A program made the translations under genes and the position numbers. The notes below the pieces were generated by a model. That model was given only the letters and a program-made list of their open reading frames with translations, searched no databases and had not been told where the DNA came from. Below are positions 1-8,246 of a stretch of DNA of 64,000 nt, in pieces; position 1 is the first letter of the stretch; each line of letters starts with the position of its first letter. Source of the DNA: Tetrapisispora phaffii CBS 4417 (Eukaryota; Ascomycota; Saccharomycetes; Saccharomycetales; Saccharomycetaceae); contig NC_016530.1 in assembly GCF_000236905.1 (NCBI RefSeq), positions 186,001 through 250,000 on the forward strand, read 5' to 3'.

Positions 1-594
1 CACGGCTGGAGAACCTTCGATGCTATCGCCAAATTCGCTCCAGACTTCGCTGACGAAGAGTACGTCACTAAACTAGAAGGCGAAATTCCAGAAAAATACG
101 GCGAACACTCTATTGAAGTCCCAGGTGCTGTCAAACTGTGTACCGCCTTGAACAACTTGCCAAAGGAGAAATGGGCTGTCGCCACTTCTGGTACCTACGA
201 AATGGCTCACAAATGGTTCGACATTCTAAATATCAAGAGACCAAAATACTTCATCACCGCCAACGACGTCAAACAAGGTAAGCCTCATCCAGAGCCATAC
301 CTAAAGGGCAGAAACGGTCTAGGCTACCCAATCAACGAAGCTAACCCGGCCGCCTCGAAGGTCATCGTCTTCGAAGATGCGCCAGCTGGTATCCTTGCCG
401 GTAAAGCTGCCGGCTGTAAGATCGTCGGTATTGCTACAACTTTCGACGAAAAATTCTTGATCGAAAAGGGCTGTGATATCATCGTCAAGAACCACGAATC
501 CATTAGAGTCGGTGGCTACAACGCTGAAACTGACGAAGTCGAGTTCATCTTCGATGACTACTTATACGCTAAGGACGACCTATTAAAATGGTAA
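1..594 (+). CDS. GPP1: Glycerol-3-phosphate phosphatase, 5' partial
   Basis: HAD-family phosphatase that releases glycerol from glycerol-3-phosphate in the cytosol, the last step of osmolyte synthesis. The frame is open from base 1; 197 residues are visible, so roughly the first 50 of the family's ~250 lie outside the window, including the N-terminal catalytic DxDGT motif. Visible HAD landmarks are VATSGTYEMAH (motif II region, fragment residues 60-70), KQGKPHPEPY (motif III lysine) and VFEDAPAGILAG (motif IV acidic pair). Codon use is strongly biased, as expected for an abundant enzyme. S. cerevisiae has a duplicate pair (GPP1 on IX, GPP2 on V); both lie near homologues of the next genes, so I cannot say which copy this matches. 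Convergent with FCY2. Identity is very secure. Confidence 0.95.
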   Translation, partial: HGWRTFDAIAKFAPDFADEEYVTKLEGEIPEKYGEHSIEVPGAVKLCTALNNLPKEKWAVATSGTYEMAHKWFDILNIKRPKYFITANDVKQGKPHPEPYLKGRNGLGYPINEANPAASKVIVFEDAPAGILAGKAAGCKIVGIATTFDEKFLIEKGCDIIVKNHESIRVGGYNAETDEVEFIFDDYLYAKDDLLKW

Positions 595-970
595 GTTCTT
601 TCCATCTCGTCGTTTGACAGTTGGCACACTGGCGGTCCAATATAGAAAATTATACAATATACTCACAACACTAATACTAATAATGGTAGCGGAGGCGGAA
701 GATCAGATTAAAATCGGTCGCTCTCTCTCGTTTCACATACACGTACTATATAATTTCAAATAATAAAATGCAATTGATAGAATAAACTAATCGAAAAACT
801 ATATATATACATACACAAATACATAAACAAATATGGTTTGCTGCGAAGTCATAAGGCTATTACTAAAATAAATGCAGTTTATTATGACTATATAACTTTG
901 AATATCAATTTCTTATTCTATGTACTATATACTATTAAATGTATGCGGCCAAAAGTCGCCCGCGTGATCT
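595..970. other. Intergenic, convergent GPP/FCY2 3' ends
   Basis: AT-rich spacer between two convergent genes. It should hold both 3' UTRs and polyadenylation signals (TATATA/ATACATA-rich stretches near 800-830). No gene or RNA signature seen. Confidence 0.7.
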
Positions 971-2560
971 CTAGCGGCCAACATATTTCAACTCGATGGG
1001 TCTTAAAACCATGTATGTAAGGAAAGACCAACTCATCCCAAGTTCAAACCCGATGTCGGCGCCGCCGCCAATTAATATACCGATCTCACCGGTCCAGTAC
1101 GATTGTGACATGCCCAGAGCAACACCAAAGATACCAACAATCAATGCTGCAGTACCGGCGTAACCCACAGGCAATTTGGAAGTATCGTTCCAGTCTTCGA
1201 TATTGTAGCCTTTGAAGCCTTTTCTGAACAGAAAATGTTCACAACACGAAATGCCAACGTAAATAGATAAATAGTAACCGATGGAGTTCATGAAGTTTTC
1301 CATAAATCCAGCAAAACAGTAAACAGCTGCGACGGACAAACCAAAAACAAACAGGTTACCAATAATGGTCCAAATAACTCTTGGAACCTTAGATAATGGC
1401 TCCCAAAGAGCTTGGACAGATAACGCAATAGTGTACATGTTTGGAATATTGTTCGCAATGGTGGACATCGCTAATAAGACACAACAGAATTCACCAAAAC
1501 CACCCAACGAATCAACCGCTAGAATAGCATAAGTTAAACCACCAGCTCTGTTAGTATTATAGTAATTTAACCATTCTGGATTGTTAACAGCTGCAGCACC
1601 AGCTGCAGCACCTAAGATCATTGTGAAGATTAATGGTGTTAATAAACCTAACAATAAGTAAAAGAAAATCTTATACTTATTAGTATTTCTTGGCATGTAA
1701 ACTGTGTAATCAGCAGCGTATGTAGTCCAACCGGCAGCAAAACCATATATAGTACTACCAAACGTCAATACACCTGCAGCAGTGGTTGGACCACCACCCC
1801 ATGGACCATTTGTGAAGTGACCCGATTTAGATAATTGAGCAATAATGACAAAGAAAACAGCTAAATTTGGGACCCATGACCACTTCTCGTAAGCATGGAT
1901 GACATTGTAACCGAAGAAAGAAATGATGAAAGTGCCACCAACGATCACAAGACATGCGGCCCATAGAGGAATTTCATGAGGTTCGTTGATGGTATTCAGA
2001 AGTTGAGCCGAGACTAAAGTGTTAACAGCACCCCAGCCAACACATGCAACAATATTAATAACACAAAATATTCTAGCAGTGACATTTCCAACCAAGAATC
2101 TGGACAAAATCATCTGTCTCAACCCAAATTCTGCACCAAACACAGAGAAAAATGCAACAGAAATACCACCGATGATGTTGAAGAAGAAAATGCATAAAAC
2201 AGAAGTACCAAAATTGATGCCAAAGGCTATTGGACCTAAGATACCGATAGCATAAGCGGCAATGACCATGTTTGCTGAAAACCACATTGAAGCAGCGTTA
2301 AGCAAAGAAGGGTCATTCTTCTCTTCGTCCGTAATAGGTTCGACACCTTTTGTCTCTGCTTGAGCAGTAATAGCTGCAAATCTAGAGAACCAAGAGAGTT
2401 TGGTTTCCTCGTAGGTTTCAGCACCCTTCAGTTCGTTGTAATCCTCCTCAAATTGATCACTTTCATTGGTGACCTGTTTAAAATCACGTTTGTGCAACTC
2501 ATAGTAATCGTCACTATTCTCCAAGTCCTTACTGGCATTCGACGTAGAAGCAAAATCCAT
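971..2560 (-). CDS. FCY2: Purine-cytosine permease
   Basis: Plasma-membrane proton symporter for cytosine, adenine, guanine and hypoxanthine (NCS1 nucleobase transporter family). 529 residues, close to the ~533 of S. cerevisiae Fcy2. A hydrophilic acidic N-terminus (about residues 1-85) is followed by about 12 hydrophobic segments starting near AASMWFSANMVIAAYAIG. The NCS1-type signature GWGAVNTLVSAQ and the loop FAAGWTTYAADYTVYMP are present. The start is the ATG at 2558-2560. S. cerevisiae has FCY2 and the near-duplicates FCY21/FCY22 between GPP2 and PET117; this single copy sits exactly there and could be orthologous to any of the three. Its promoter would lie in the 1.2 kb on the right. 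Confidence 0.95.
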   Translation of the reverse strand: MDFASTSNASKDLENSDDYYELHKRDFKQVTNESDQFEEDYNELKGAETYEETKLSWFSRFAAITAQAETKGVEPITDEEKNDPSLLNAASMWFSANMVIAAYAIGILGPIAFGINFGTSVLCIFFFNIIGGISVAFFSVFGAEFGLRQMILSRFLVGNVTARIFCVINIVACVGWGAVNTLVSAQLLNTINEPHEIPLWAACLVIVGGTFIISFFGYNVIHAYEKWSWVPNLAVFFVIIAQLSKSGHFTNGPWGGGPTTAAGVLTFGSTIYGFAAGWTTYAADYTVYMPRNTNKYKIFFYLLLGLLTPLIFTMILGAAAGAAAVNNPEWLNYYNTNRAGGLTYAILAVDSLGGFGEFCCVLLAMSTIANNIPNMYTIALSVQALWEPLSKVPRVIWTIIGNLFVFGLSVAAVYCFAGFMENFMNSIGYYLSIYVGISCCEHFLFRKGFKGYNIEDWNDTSKLPVGYAGTAALIVGIFGVALGMSQSYWTGEIGILIGGGADIGFELGMSWSFLTYMVLRPIELKYVGR

Positions 2561-3742
2561 ATTTGTAACGAATAAAATTGTATTCTAGAAACCCTCTGTA
2601 TATGTATCTATTCCCCTCGAAGTCGTGAGTGCAGGTTGTTTTTGTTGCCTTTCTGCAATTCAAACAGATGAACAGTAACAAGAATGAATACTTTGTATTT
2701 ATATACCACCAAGATTATATACAATAAAACCAGCCCACTACAATTAATGAATGGAACCCAAGAGACAAACACCAATTATTTCAAATACCCTCCTTATATA
2801 ACAATTTCAACTCCAAGAAGAAGTCATTTTAATTCCTTCATAAAATACAACGTTAAAATGATTAATTTAAAATTACAAAATAAAATTCAATGAACTTATC
2901 TGCAATGTATCTTTATCATTAAAGACACTAATTAACAGTATTGAACGTTATCAGAAATCCAAAATAAATTTTTCAGCTCATCGAATTTCGAAAAGTGTCG
3001 CCCAATGCGGTAAAAAAAGAAATGTGAAAAATTTTGCTGTTGCTTGGGCTGTTGAACTTTTGTATGCAAACAGCATCGAACGACAGCACTGAGGTATGTT
3101 TGTATAGGTGAATGTGTGAGTAACTTGGGACTGTCTCCCAAATGGTAAGGTTTTAACGTTATCAGTAATGTGACTGCTTGCTCTCGGATACGGTGGCTAT
3201 GTTATGGAATAACGATGACTCTAGCGGTTTGTCTTCCCGCTACGAAGTGAACGGTCCGTAGGAGAAGCAGCGGTGATGCTGAGGTGTCCATGCATGGGCC
3301 GTGGGTCTTCACCAAATATGATAAATCCGAAATGACCTTCTGGTGCGTTTTGAATATAGGCTTGGTTGACAGCGAATTGGTACCCTATCCACGAAATGGC
3401 AGGGCTATGTTATGTGCAAACGAGCACAACCCTAACATTGTGTCAAGATGTCTCTAAATATTTGTTTTCAAGCAACCGACACTTGGTCGTGATCGTTGCT
3501 ACATCTATATAGCATATGTAGAACCATGGATAAAATGACTATATGTTTCCGCTTCTTTTATAAATTTAATGTGTTGTCGTCCATACTTGTTGTCTTGACT
3601 TAGCTGATGTTGCCGTCTCATCTAGCTTTCAGCACCAAAATGTTAAAAACAAAAAAATACACATACATATGAATATACTTCCTGTTCCTTCATTGAACAA
3701 TTCTATTTACATACTTAAATTATTTGCCTTTCTACAAAATAT
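2561..3742. other. Intergenic FCY2 promoter / PET117 3' side
   Basis: 1.18 kb. The first 600 bases are AT-rich and should hold the FCY2 promoter. Bases about 3181-3420 stand out: rows 3181-3240 and 3241-3300 have 30/60 and 35/60 G+C by hand count, far above the usual intergenic level here. This part can form hairpins, for example GTGC/GCAC arms around 3414-3427 enclosed by TGTTA/TAACA. No open frame of note. PCL6 and CEM1, neighbours in S. cerevisiae, are not present. See the separate finding on a possible RNA gene. Confidence 0.6.
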
Positions 3743-4057
3743 CTATTTATCAGATTCAGCTGTCACCACCTCTCCAGATAAAGGTTGGATTGCTTCATAC
3801 TTCTTCCTCAGCTCCTGCTGATATGCATGATCATTTTTATTGAATTCTCTTTTACGTGCTTTCTCTGCGGCCTCTGCATCCAATCTCGTTTGATCTTGCT
3901 CCTTTTGTAACCTCTTTTCAGCTACTCTCTTGGCATCTTTAATCGGACCCTGGTGTAACGTCTCCCTCTCAACTTCTTGCACTATATGCACTGTTGCGAT
4001 GGTGATTGCCGTTAGCAAGCATGTGACACCTAATGTAATCTTACTAGCCCTGCTCAT
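3743..4057 (-). CDS. PET117: Cytochrome c oxidase assembly factor Pet117
   Basis: Small mitochondrial protein needed for assembly of cytochrome c oxidase; in yeast it links to Cox15 and haem a synthesis. 104 residues (about 107 in S. cerevisiae). The N-terminus MSRASKITLGVTCLLTAITIATVHIVQEVE gives one hydrophobic segment (about residues 8-24), and the following signature ERETLHQGPIKDAKRV is diagnostic of the family. The rest is a charged helix (KRLQKEQDQTRL...). I start at the ATG at 4055-4057, giving MSRASK, not at an upstream non-ATG codon. It is divergent from HMF1 across a 331-base shared promoter, as in S. cerevisiae YER057C/YER058W. Confidence 0.9.
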   Translation of the reverse strand: MSRASKITLGVTCLLTAITIATVHIVQEVERETLHQGPIKDAKRVAEKRLQKEQDQTRLDAEAAEKARKREFNKNDHAYQQELRKKYEAIQPLSGEVVTAESDK

Positions 4058-4388
4058 TACCAATATTGTCAGTTACCCTTTGCTTGATCCAGTTAACTCG
4101 CTATTTAACTTCAACTGTCAAGTGTCCATTGGTAACTTTTATGCTTATTTATTAGGGTTTTATTCACAGATTTTTCCATTTCTGGAAATATCAGAAGCAT
4201 TCTCCACGAATATCTTGAAATCTACACCAATAGCTAAGCAATACCTTTTGAATCTGTTGTCCTTAAAAAGCGGTTACTAAGTGGTTAAAAGACAGAGTAC
4301 TACTTCAGATAATACTTACACATAGTAGTCTATACACGGTGTAGAAAACACGTTCTTAAATACACATCTAAGAGAAATAATTTATACA
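4058..4388. other. Shared PET117/HMF1 promoter
   Basis: 331-base divergent spacer. AT-rich, with ATACACG/TATACAA stretches just before the HMF1 start. No specific site recognised with confidence. Confidence 0.5.
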
Positions 4389-4775
4389 ATGGTCGCATTG
4401 GTTCCAATATTCCCATCCAACACCCCATCTCCAGCTGCATCATATTCGCCAGCCATGAAGGCTGGCGACACTATTTATTTGTCCGGTCAAATCCATTTGA
4501 ACGAGGATAACAAGCTTGTGGGTGGCTCCATCGCTGATAAGGCTGAACAAATATTCGAGAATGTCCAAAAGGTCTTAGCTGCCGCTAACTCAGACCTTGA
4601 CCATGTGGTCAAATGCAACGTCTTTTTAAAGGATATAAAAGACTTTGCTGAATTTAACACCGTCTATGCCAAGTATTTCAATTCGCACAAACCAGCCAGA
4701 TCTTGTGTCGCCGTTGCAGCTTTACCATTAAACGCAGATGTAGAAATGGAATGTATTGCTGTCGAAAAGAAATAG
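4389..4775 (+). CDS. HMF1: RidA/YjgF/UK114-family protein (Hmf1-type)
   Basis: RidA-family enamine/imine deaminase homologue; family members remove reactive 2-aminoacrylate-type intermediates arising from threonine/serine dehydratase. 128 residues, spanning the whole trimeric fold. Family landmarks visible are AGDTIYLSGQI, the central VKCNVFLKDIKDFAEFN, and the C-terminal signature ARSCVAVAALPLNADVEMECIA, whose arginine binds the substrate carboxylate. No N-terminal mitochondrial presequence is visible, so it resembles cytosolic Hmf1 more than mitochondrial Mmf1, the S. cerevisiae duplicate. Gene order PET117-HMF1-RPL34 matches YER058W-YER057C-YER056C-A. Confidence 0.93.
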   Translation: MVALVPIFPSNTPSPAASYSPAMKAGDTIYLSGQIHLNEDNKLVGGSIADKAEQIFENVQKVLAAANSDLDHVVKCNVFLKDIKDFAEFNTVYAKYFNSHKPARSCVAVAALPLNADVEMECIAVEKK

Positions 4776-4977
4776 AACCTTCTTCTTCCACTTAGAAGTA
4801 TATACTTATATAGACATGAAATAAATGACCACTCCACACGTAACAAACTCCAACGTATTTCCACCTGCCGTTAACCCAGTTCACCACAAATATACATATA
4901 CGTATATTACAGTCTACTGAGGTTACAATCCCTACTACTTCGATGTCCCAATTTCAGGTGACTGTTTTATCAATGCA

Positions 4978-4990
4978 ATGTACGGATGTT
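4978..4990 (-). promoter_or_regulatory. Rap1 site (RPG/HOMOL1 box)
   Basis: On the minus strand this reads AACATCCGTACAT, the classical ribosomal-protein-gene box bound by Rap1. It lies upstream of RPL34, paired with a second site 24 bases away. Confidence 0.7.
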
Positions 4991-5013
4991 CAAAGTATAT
5001 TTTAATAACGCGC

Positions 5014-5026
5014 GGTGTGTGGGTTA
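5014..5026 (-). promoter_or_regulatory. Second Rap1-like site
   Basis: Minus strand reads TAACCCACACACC, 11 of 13 matches to the Rap1 consensus ACACCCRYACAYM. Same orientation as the first box; tandem Rap1 sites plus a T-rich tract are the standard ribosomal-protein promoter layout. The distance to the RPL34 ATG (about 670 bases) is longer than the usual 250-450. Confidence 0.6.
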
Positions 5027-5698
5027 ATAACTCTTTTATTGAAAAGTTCATTTTCCTTTTTTTTTAACATTTCTGTTTGCTTTCGGTTTTCACCGTTCCA
5101 AACGGCATCGCGATCATTTTCCAGCGTGTTCTAAATTTCTTGTCTGCTTAGATATTCTCCTTCCAGCTCAGTGATATTCCTGTCTGCGCGTGGAACCCGC
5201 GCGCTGTTCTAGAAAGAAAAAACATTTGTTTCATGAGTAGCGGCCCGTTCCGCCCCCAAGCAACTTACCTCTCGCTTGCTAGACAGAGCCATCTCTTTTG
5301 CGTCCTGTCTAGCGCTTGAGATGATCGTGGACTCAAATGGCTTTCTGTGAACAAATTTGAAAAATTTCAATCTTGTGATGAGCAAAGGTTTACGGACTTC
5401 TTACAAGTGTTACTGTTAATGTGAACAGTGTATAGTTTCAGTCAACTACCATCAACCTTCTTACCAACACTCAATAATGATAATGCAAAAAAAATTGAAA
5501 TATGGTCATACTATTCACTAATGTCAGCTTACTCTGTATACTCTTTGGCTTACTTTTATTATCATGATATTTACATATCAATTCCTTATTCAATGTATTT
5601 ATTAAAATGTATATATAAAAGGTATAGTTTTATCTTGTATTACGATTTCAATCATATCTTAAAATTGACGATAATCAGCAAATAATAACGATCTAAAG

Positions 5699-6543
5699 AT
5701 GGCTCAACGTGTTACCTTCAGAAGAAGAAATCCATGTATGTACTAATAAGCAATATAAGAAAAGAAAGATTTTTAAATTTAGCCTTTGTGAAACCTGGAA
5801 AATTGTATACTGGTGAATATAGTCCAATATCTGTATGAAAAGGTTTAATTATTATGGAAATGTTATGCGCAGTAGCTACCACTCAGTAAGGAACTCCAAG
5901 TATACGTTTATTTAATTAAAAAAAATAACCTTTACAAGTGACACTTCGGGTGAAGACATTCCAAAGGTTGCATATAATACATTCTAATATATCCAAAAAC
6001 TAATACTGGTAAACCCTTTGAATAAGCGAATGCACAAACATATCTATGGACCTATTCAGAGCAACCGGTTTAATTTAACATTTTTCTTTAACTTTCACTA
6101 TTGAATATTATTTTACTAACAATTTTACTATAAAAACTTTATAACTGTTTGATATCCTTAAACATTTATTATGTTTTTAATGTATTATATTTACAGACAA
6201 CACCAGATCTAACAAGATCAAGGTCGTCAAGACCCCAGGTGGTATCCTACGTGCCCAACACGTCAAAAAGTTAGCTACTAGACCAAAGTGTGGTGACTGT
6301 GGTGTCGCTTTACCAGGTGTCGCTACTTTAAGACCTAGACAATACGCTTCTATCTCCAAGACTCAAAAGACTGTCTCCAGAGCTTACGGTGGTTCCAGAT
6401 GTGGTAACTGTGTCAAGGAAAGAGTTACCAGAGCTTTCTTAATCGAAGAACAAAAGATCGTCAAGAAGGTTGTCAAGGAACAAACTGAAGCTGCTCAAAA
6501 GGAAGCCTCTAAGAAATCCAAGAAAGGTGGTAAGAAAAACTAA
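5699..6543 (+). CDS. RPL34: 60S ribosomal protein eL34 (spliced)
   Basis: Large-subunit ribosomal protein. Two exons: 5699-5735 (MAQRVTFRRRNP plus one base) and 6197-6543. The 461-base intron starts GTATGT at 5736, has branch site TACTAAC at 6114-6120 and ends TTACAG at 6196, with no AG between branch and acceptor. The join gives ...RRNPYNTRSNKIKVVKTPGG, the expected eL34 start. The mature chain is 127 residues (about 121 in S. cerevisiae) with the CGDC and CGNC cysteine pairs and a lysine-rich tail that is a few residues longer. Very biased codon use. Both S. cerevisiae copies (RPL34A on V, RPL34B on IX) also have one intron near the start. Confidence 0.95.
6114..6120 (+). promoter_or_regulatory. 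RPL34 intron branch site
   Basis: Perfect yeast branch sequence TACTAAC, 76 bases before the AG acceptor at 6195-6196. Confidence 0.85.
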
Positions 6544-6830
6544 AATTAGTGATTAACAACTTCATTTGAATTATATACAAATAATAATTTACAGAATCAT
6601 ATATAATCATTCTTTTTATTTCATCTTTTATACCTTCATAGTTTAAAATTAGACCAATAATTAAAAACAGCAAGTTATTCGTATTATATCTTATTATATA
6701 AACTTCAATTATATAAAATTATATTATGATATTATTTAAAAACTAACTTGAGAAAAGCTAAGGAGCTTATTTTACTTACTTGAAGATTCTAGTGGGTTAT
6801 GAACCTATAATAAGAAGCTTTACAGTCACT
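6544..6830. other. Intergenic RPL34/DFG10
   Basis: 287 bases of very AT-rich DNA: RPL34 3' end and DFG10 promoter. The PCL6/PCL7 cyclin gene found between these genes in S. cerevisiae is absent, with no visible remnant. Confidence 0.6.
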
Positions 6831-7610
6831 ATGGTTAACTTGATCAATTTCACTATAATTGGTTACAGATCATCTTTCATATTTGGTCTATTTTCATTAG
6901 TGATAGCGAAATGGTTTTTACCTGAATTTTTGAAATATGGCAAAACATTAACTACAAGAGATTCATCTAATGACATTAAAAAGGTGTTTGAAGACAACGG
7001 TACCAAGAATCTATTAGAGCGTATACAAAATACTACTGTACCGAAGCAATGGTTCTTTCATTTTTACTTGTTGTCGACGATATTCACTCTGATTACTTTA
7101 TATAAAAATTATCAGCATAAAATTATATGGATCATTCTTATCCATTCGTTGAGAAGGCTATATGAGACTCTATATGTTTCAAAATATACCAGTGAATCAA
7201 GAATGAACTGGTCACATTATGTTGTTGGCTTGTGGTTTTACTCGGTTCTGCATATAATCCTATATATTCAAATCCTCCAAGGGAACATTGATACACATTT
7301 GAATTATTACAGTGTACTATTATTTACAATGGCATCATGGGATCAACACAAGAACCACACAATTCTGTCGGAACTAGTTAAATACTCGTTACCAAAAGGC
7401 CGTCTATTTAGTATTTGTTCATCACCACATTATCTGGATGAAATATTGATATACATGTCTTTCCTTCCATTCAATAGAGAATTCAGTTGGTTAGTAGTGT
7501 GGATAATAGCAAGTCTAACAATTTCTGCAATCGAGACGCATAATTACTACAAATCAAAATTCAAAGATCAAACAATACCAAAATATAGTATCATTCCATT
7601 CATAATATAA
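6831..7610 (+). CDS. DFG10: Polyprenol reductase Dfg10
   Basis: Endoplasmic-reticulum enzyme of the steroid 5-alpha-reductase superfamily that saturates polyprenol to give dolichol, the lipid carrier for N-glycosylation and GPI anchors. 259 residues from the first in-frame ATG (MVNLINFTIIGYRSS); the frame is open further upstream but only with a TTG. S. cerevisiae Dfg10 is about 253. Five to six hydrophobic segments; the C-terminal reductase domain shows SRMNWSHYVVGLWFY and the family element SSPHYLDEILIYMSF. Tandem with NEO1, and followed by SYG1, exactly as YIL049W-YIL048W-YIL047C. Confidence 0.88.
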   Translation: MVNLINFTIIGYRSSFIFGLFSLVIAKWFLPEFLKYGKTLTTRDSSNDIKKVFEDNGTKNLLERIQNTTVPKQWFFHFYLLSTIFTLITLYKNYQHKIIWIILIHSLRRLYETLYVSKYTSESRMNWSHYVVGLWFYSVLHIILYIQILQGNIDTHLNYYSVLLFTMASWDQHKNHTILSELVKYSLPKGRLFSICSSPHYLDEILIYMSFLPFNREFSWLVVWIIASLTISAIETHNYYKSKFKDQTIPKYSIIPFII

Positions 7611-8246
7611 AGTCATAACTGCATTAATTTTAGTTAAAACTAAAATGAGGTGGAAAGGGGAGTAGGCATCTAATACTATGCAACATAACTTTGACATCCT
7701 AAATAAAAATCAATAGATATCATCAAATCAATAGATCATTAAAAGACGTTAGCATATTTAGCGTCATTAGCATACCTTAAAACTATAATTAAAGGCTCTT
7801 GAAACGTTACAGCTCATCGCAAAAATTTATCATGTTACACGAAATGCTCCAAGGTTATGTCAATTCTAACCATATAGCCATAAAAGAACAATTAATTATA
7901 GATATATAAGGATATCATTATTAACAATCTTACCCTTGATATTAAGATCCAAAGGTCAATATTGGCATTATTAGATAGTTTGATACATCAGTTAATAATA
8001 TCCAGTTCTCTTTTTTTATTTCATTGCAAGCGAAACTGGAAGAGAAGTGTTAGTTTTACTCATTGCTACAAATCATATAACTTCATGTATCCGGGTTTGT
8101 ACTGCTATTAAGAGATATCACATACAATAACTATTCCATTTAAATTAATAATATCCTACTGGTTTAATTGACTTTATTGGCGGTTTTGCTTTGTTACTTT
8201 TTTTCGTTTGCTAAAGATCTACATTTTATTCTGCCCCATTAAATCA
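7611..8246. other. Intergenic DFG10/NEO1
   Basis: 636 AT-rich bases: DFG10 terminator side and NEO1 promoter. No further gene seen; no site I would defend. Confidence 0.6.

Larger units (their letters stand above)
4776..5698. other. Intergenic, RPL34 promoter region
   Basis: 923 bases. Holds the HMF1 3' end, two Rap1-type boxes near 4978-5026, a T-rich tract about 5041-5066 typical of ribosomal-protein promoters, and a GC-richer stretch about 5100-5330. The 85-codon frame that ends just before RPL34 starts at GTG and has no sensible composition, so I treat it as promoter/leader. Confidence 0.6.

Noticed and set aside
5428..5685. 85-codon plus-strand frame just upstream of RPL34
   Set aside because: GTG start, tyrosine/serine-rich composition of AT-rich DNA, and located in the RPL34 promoter/leader.
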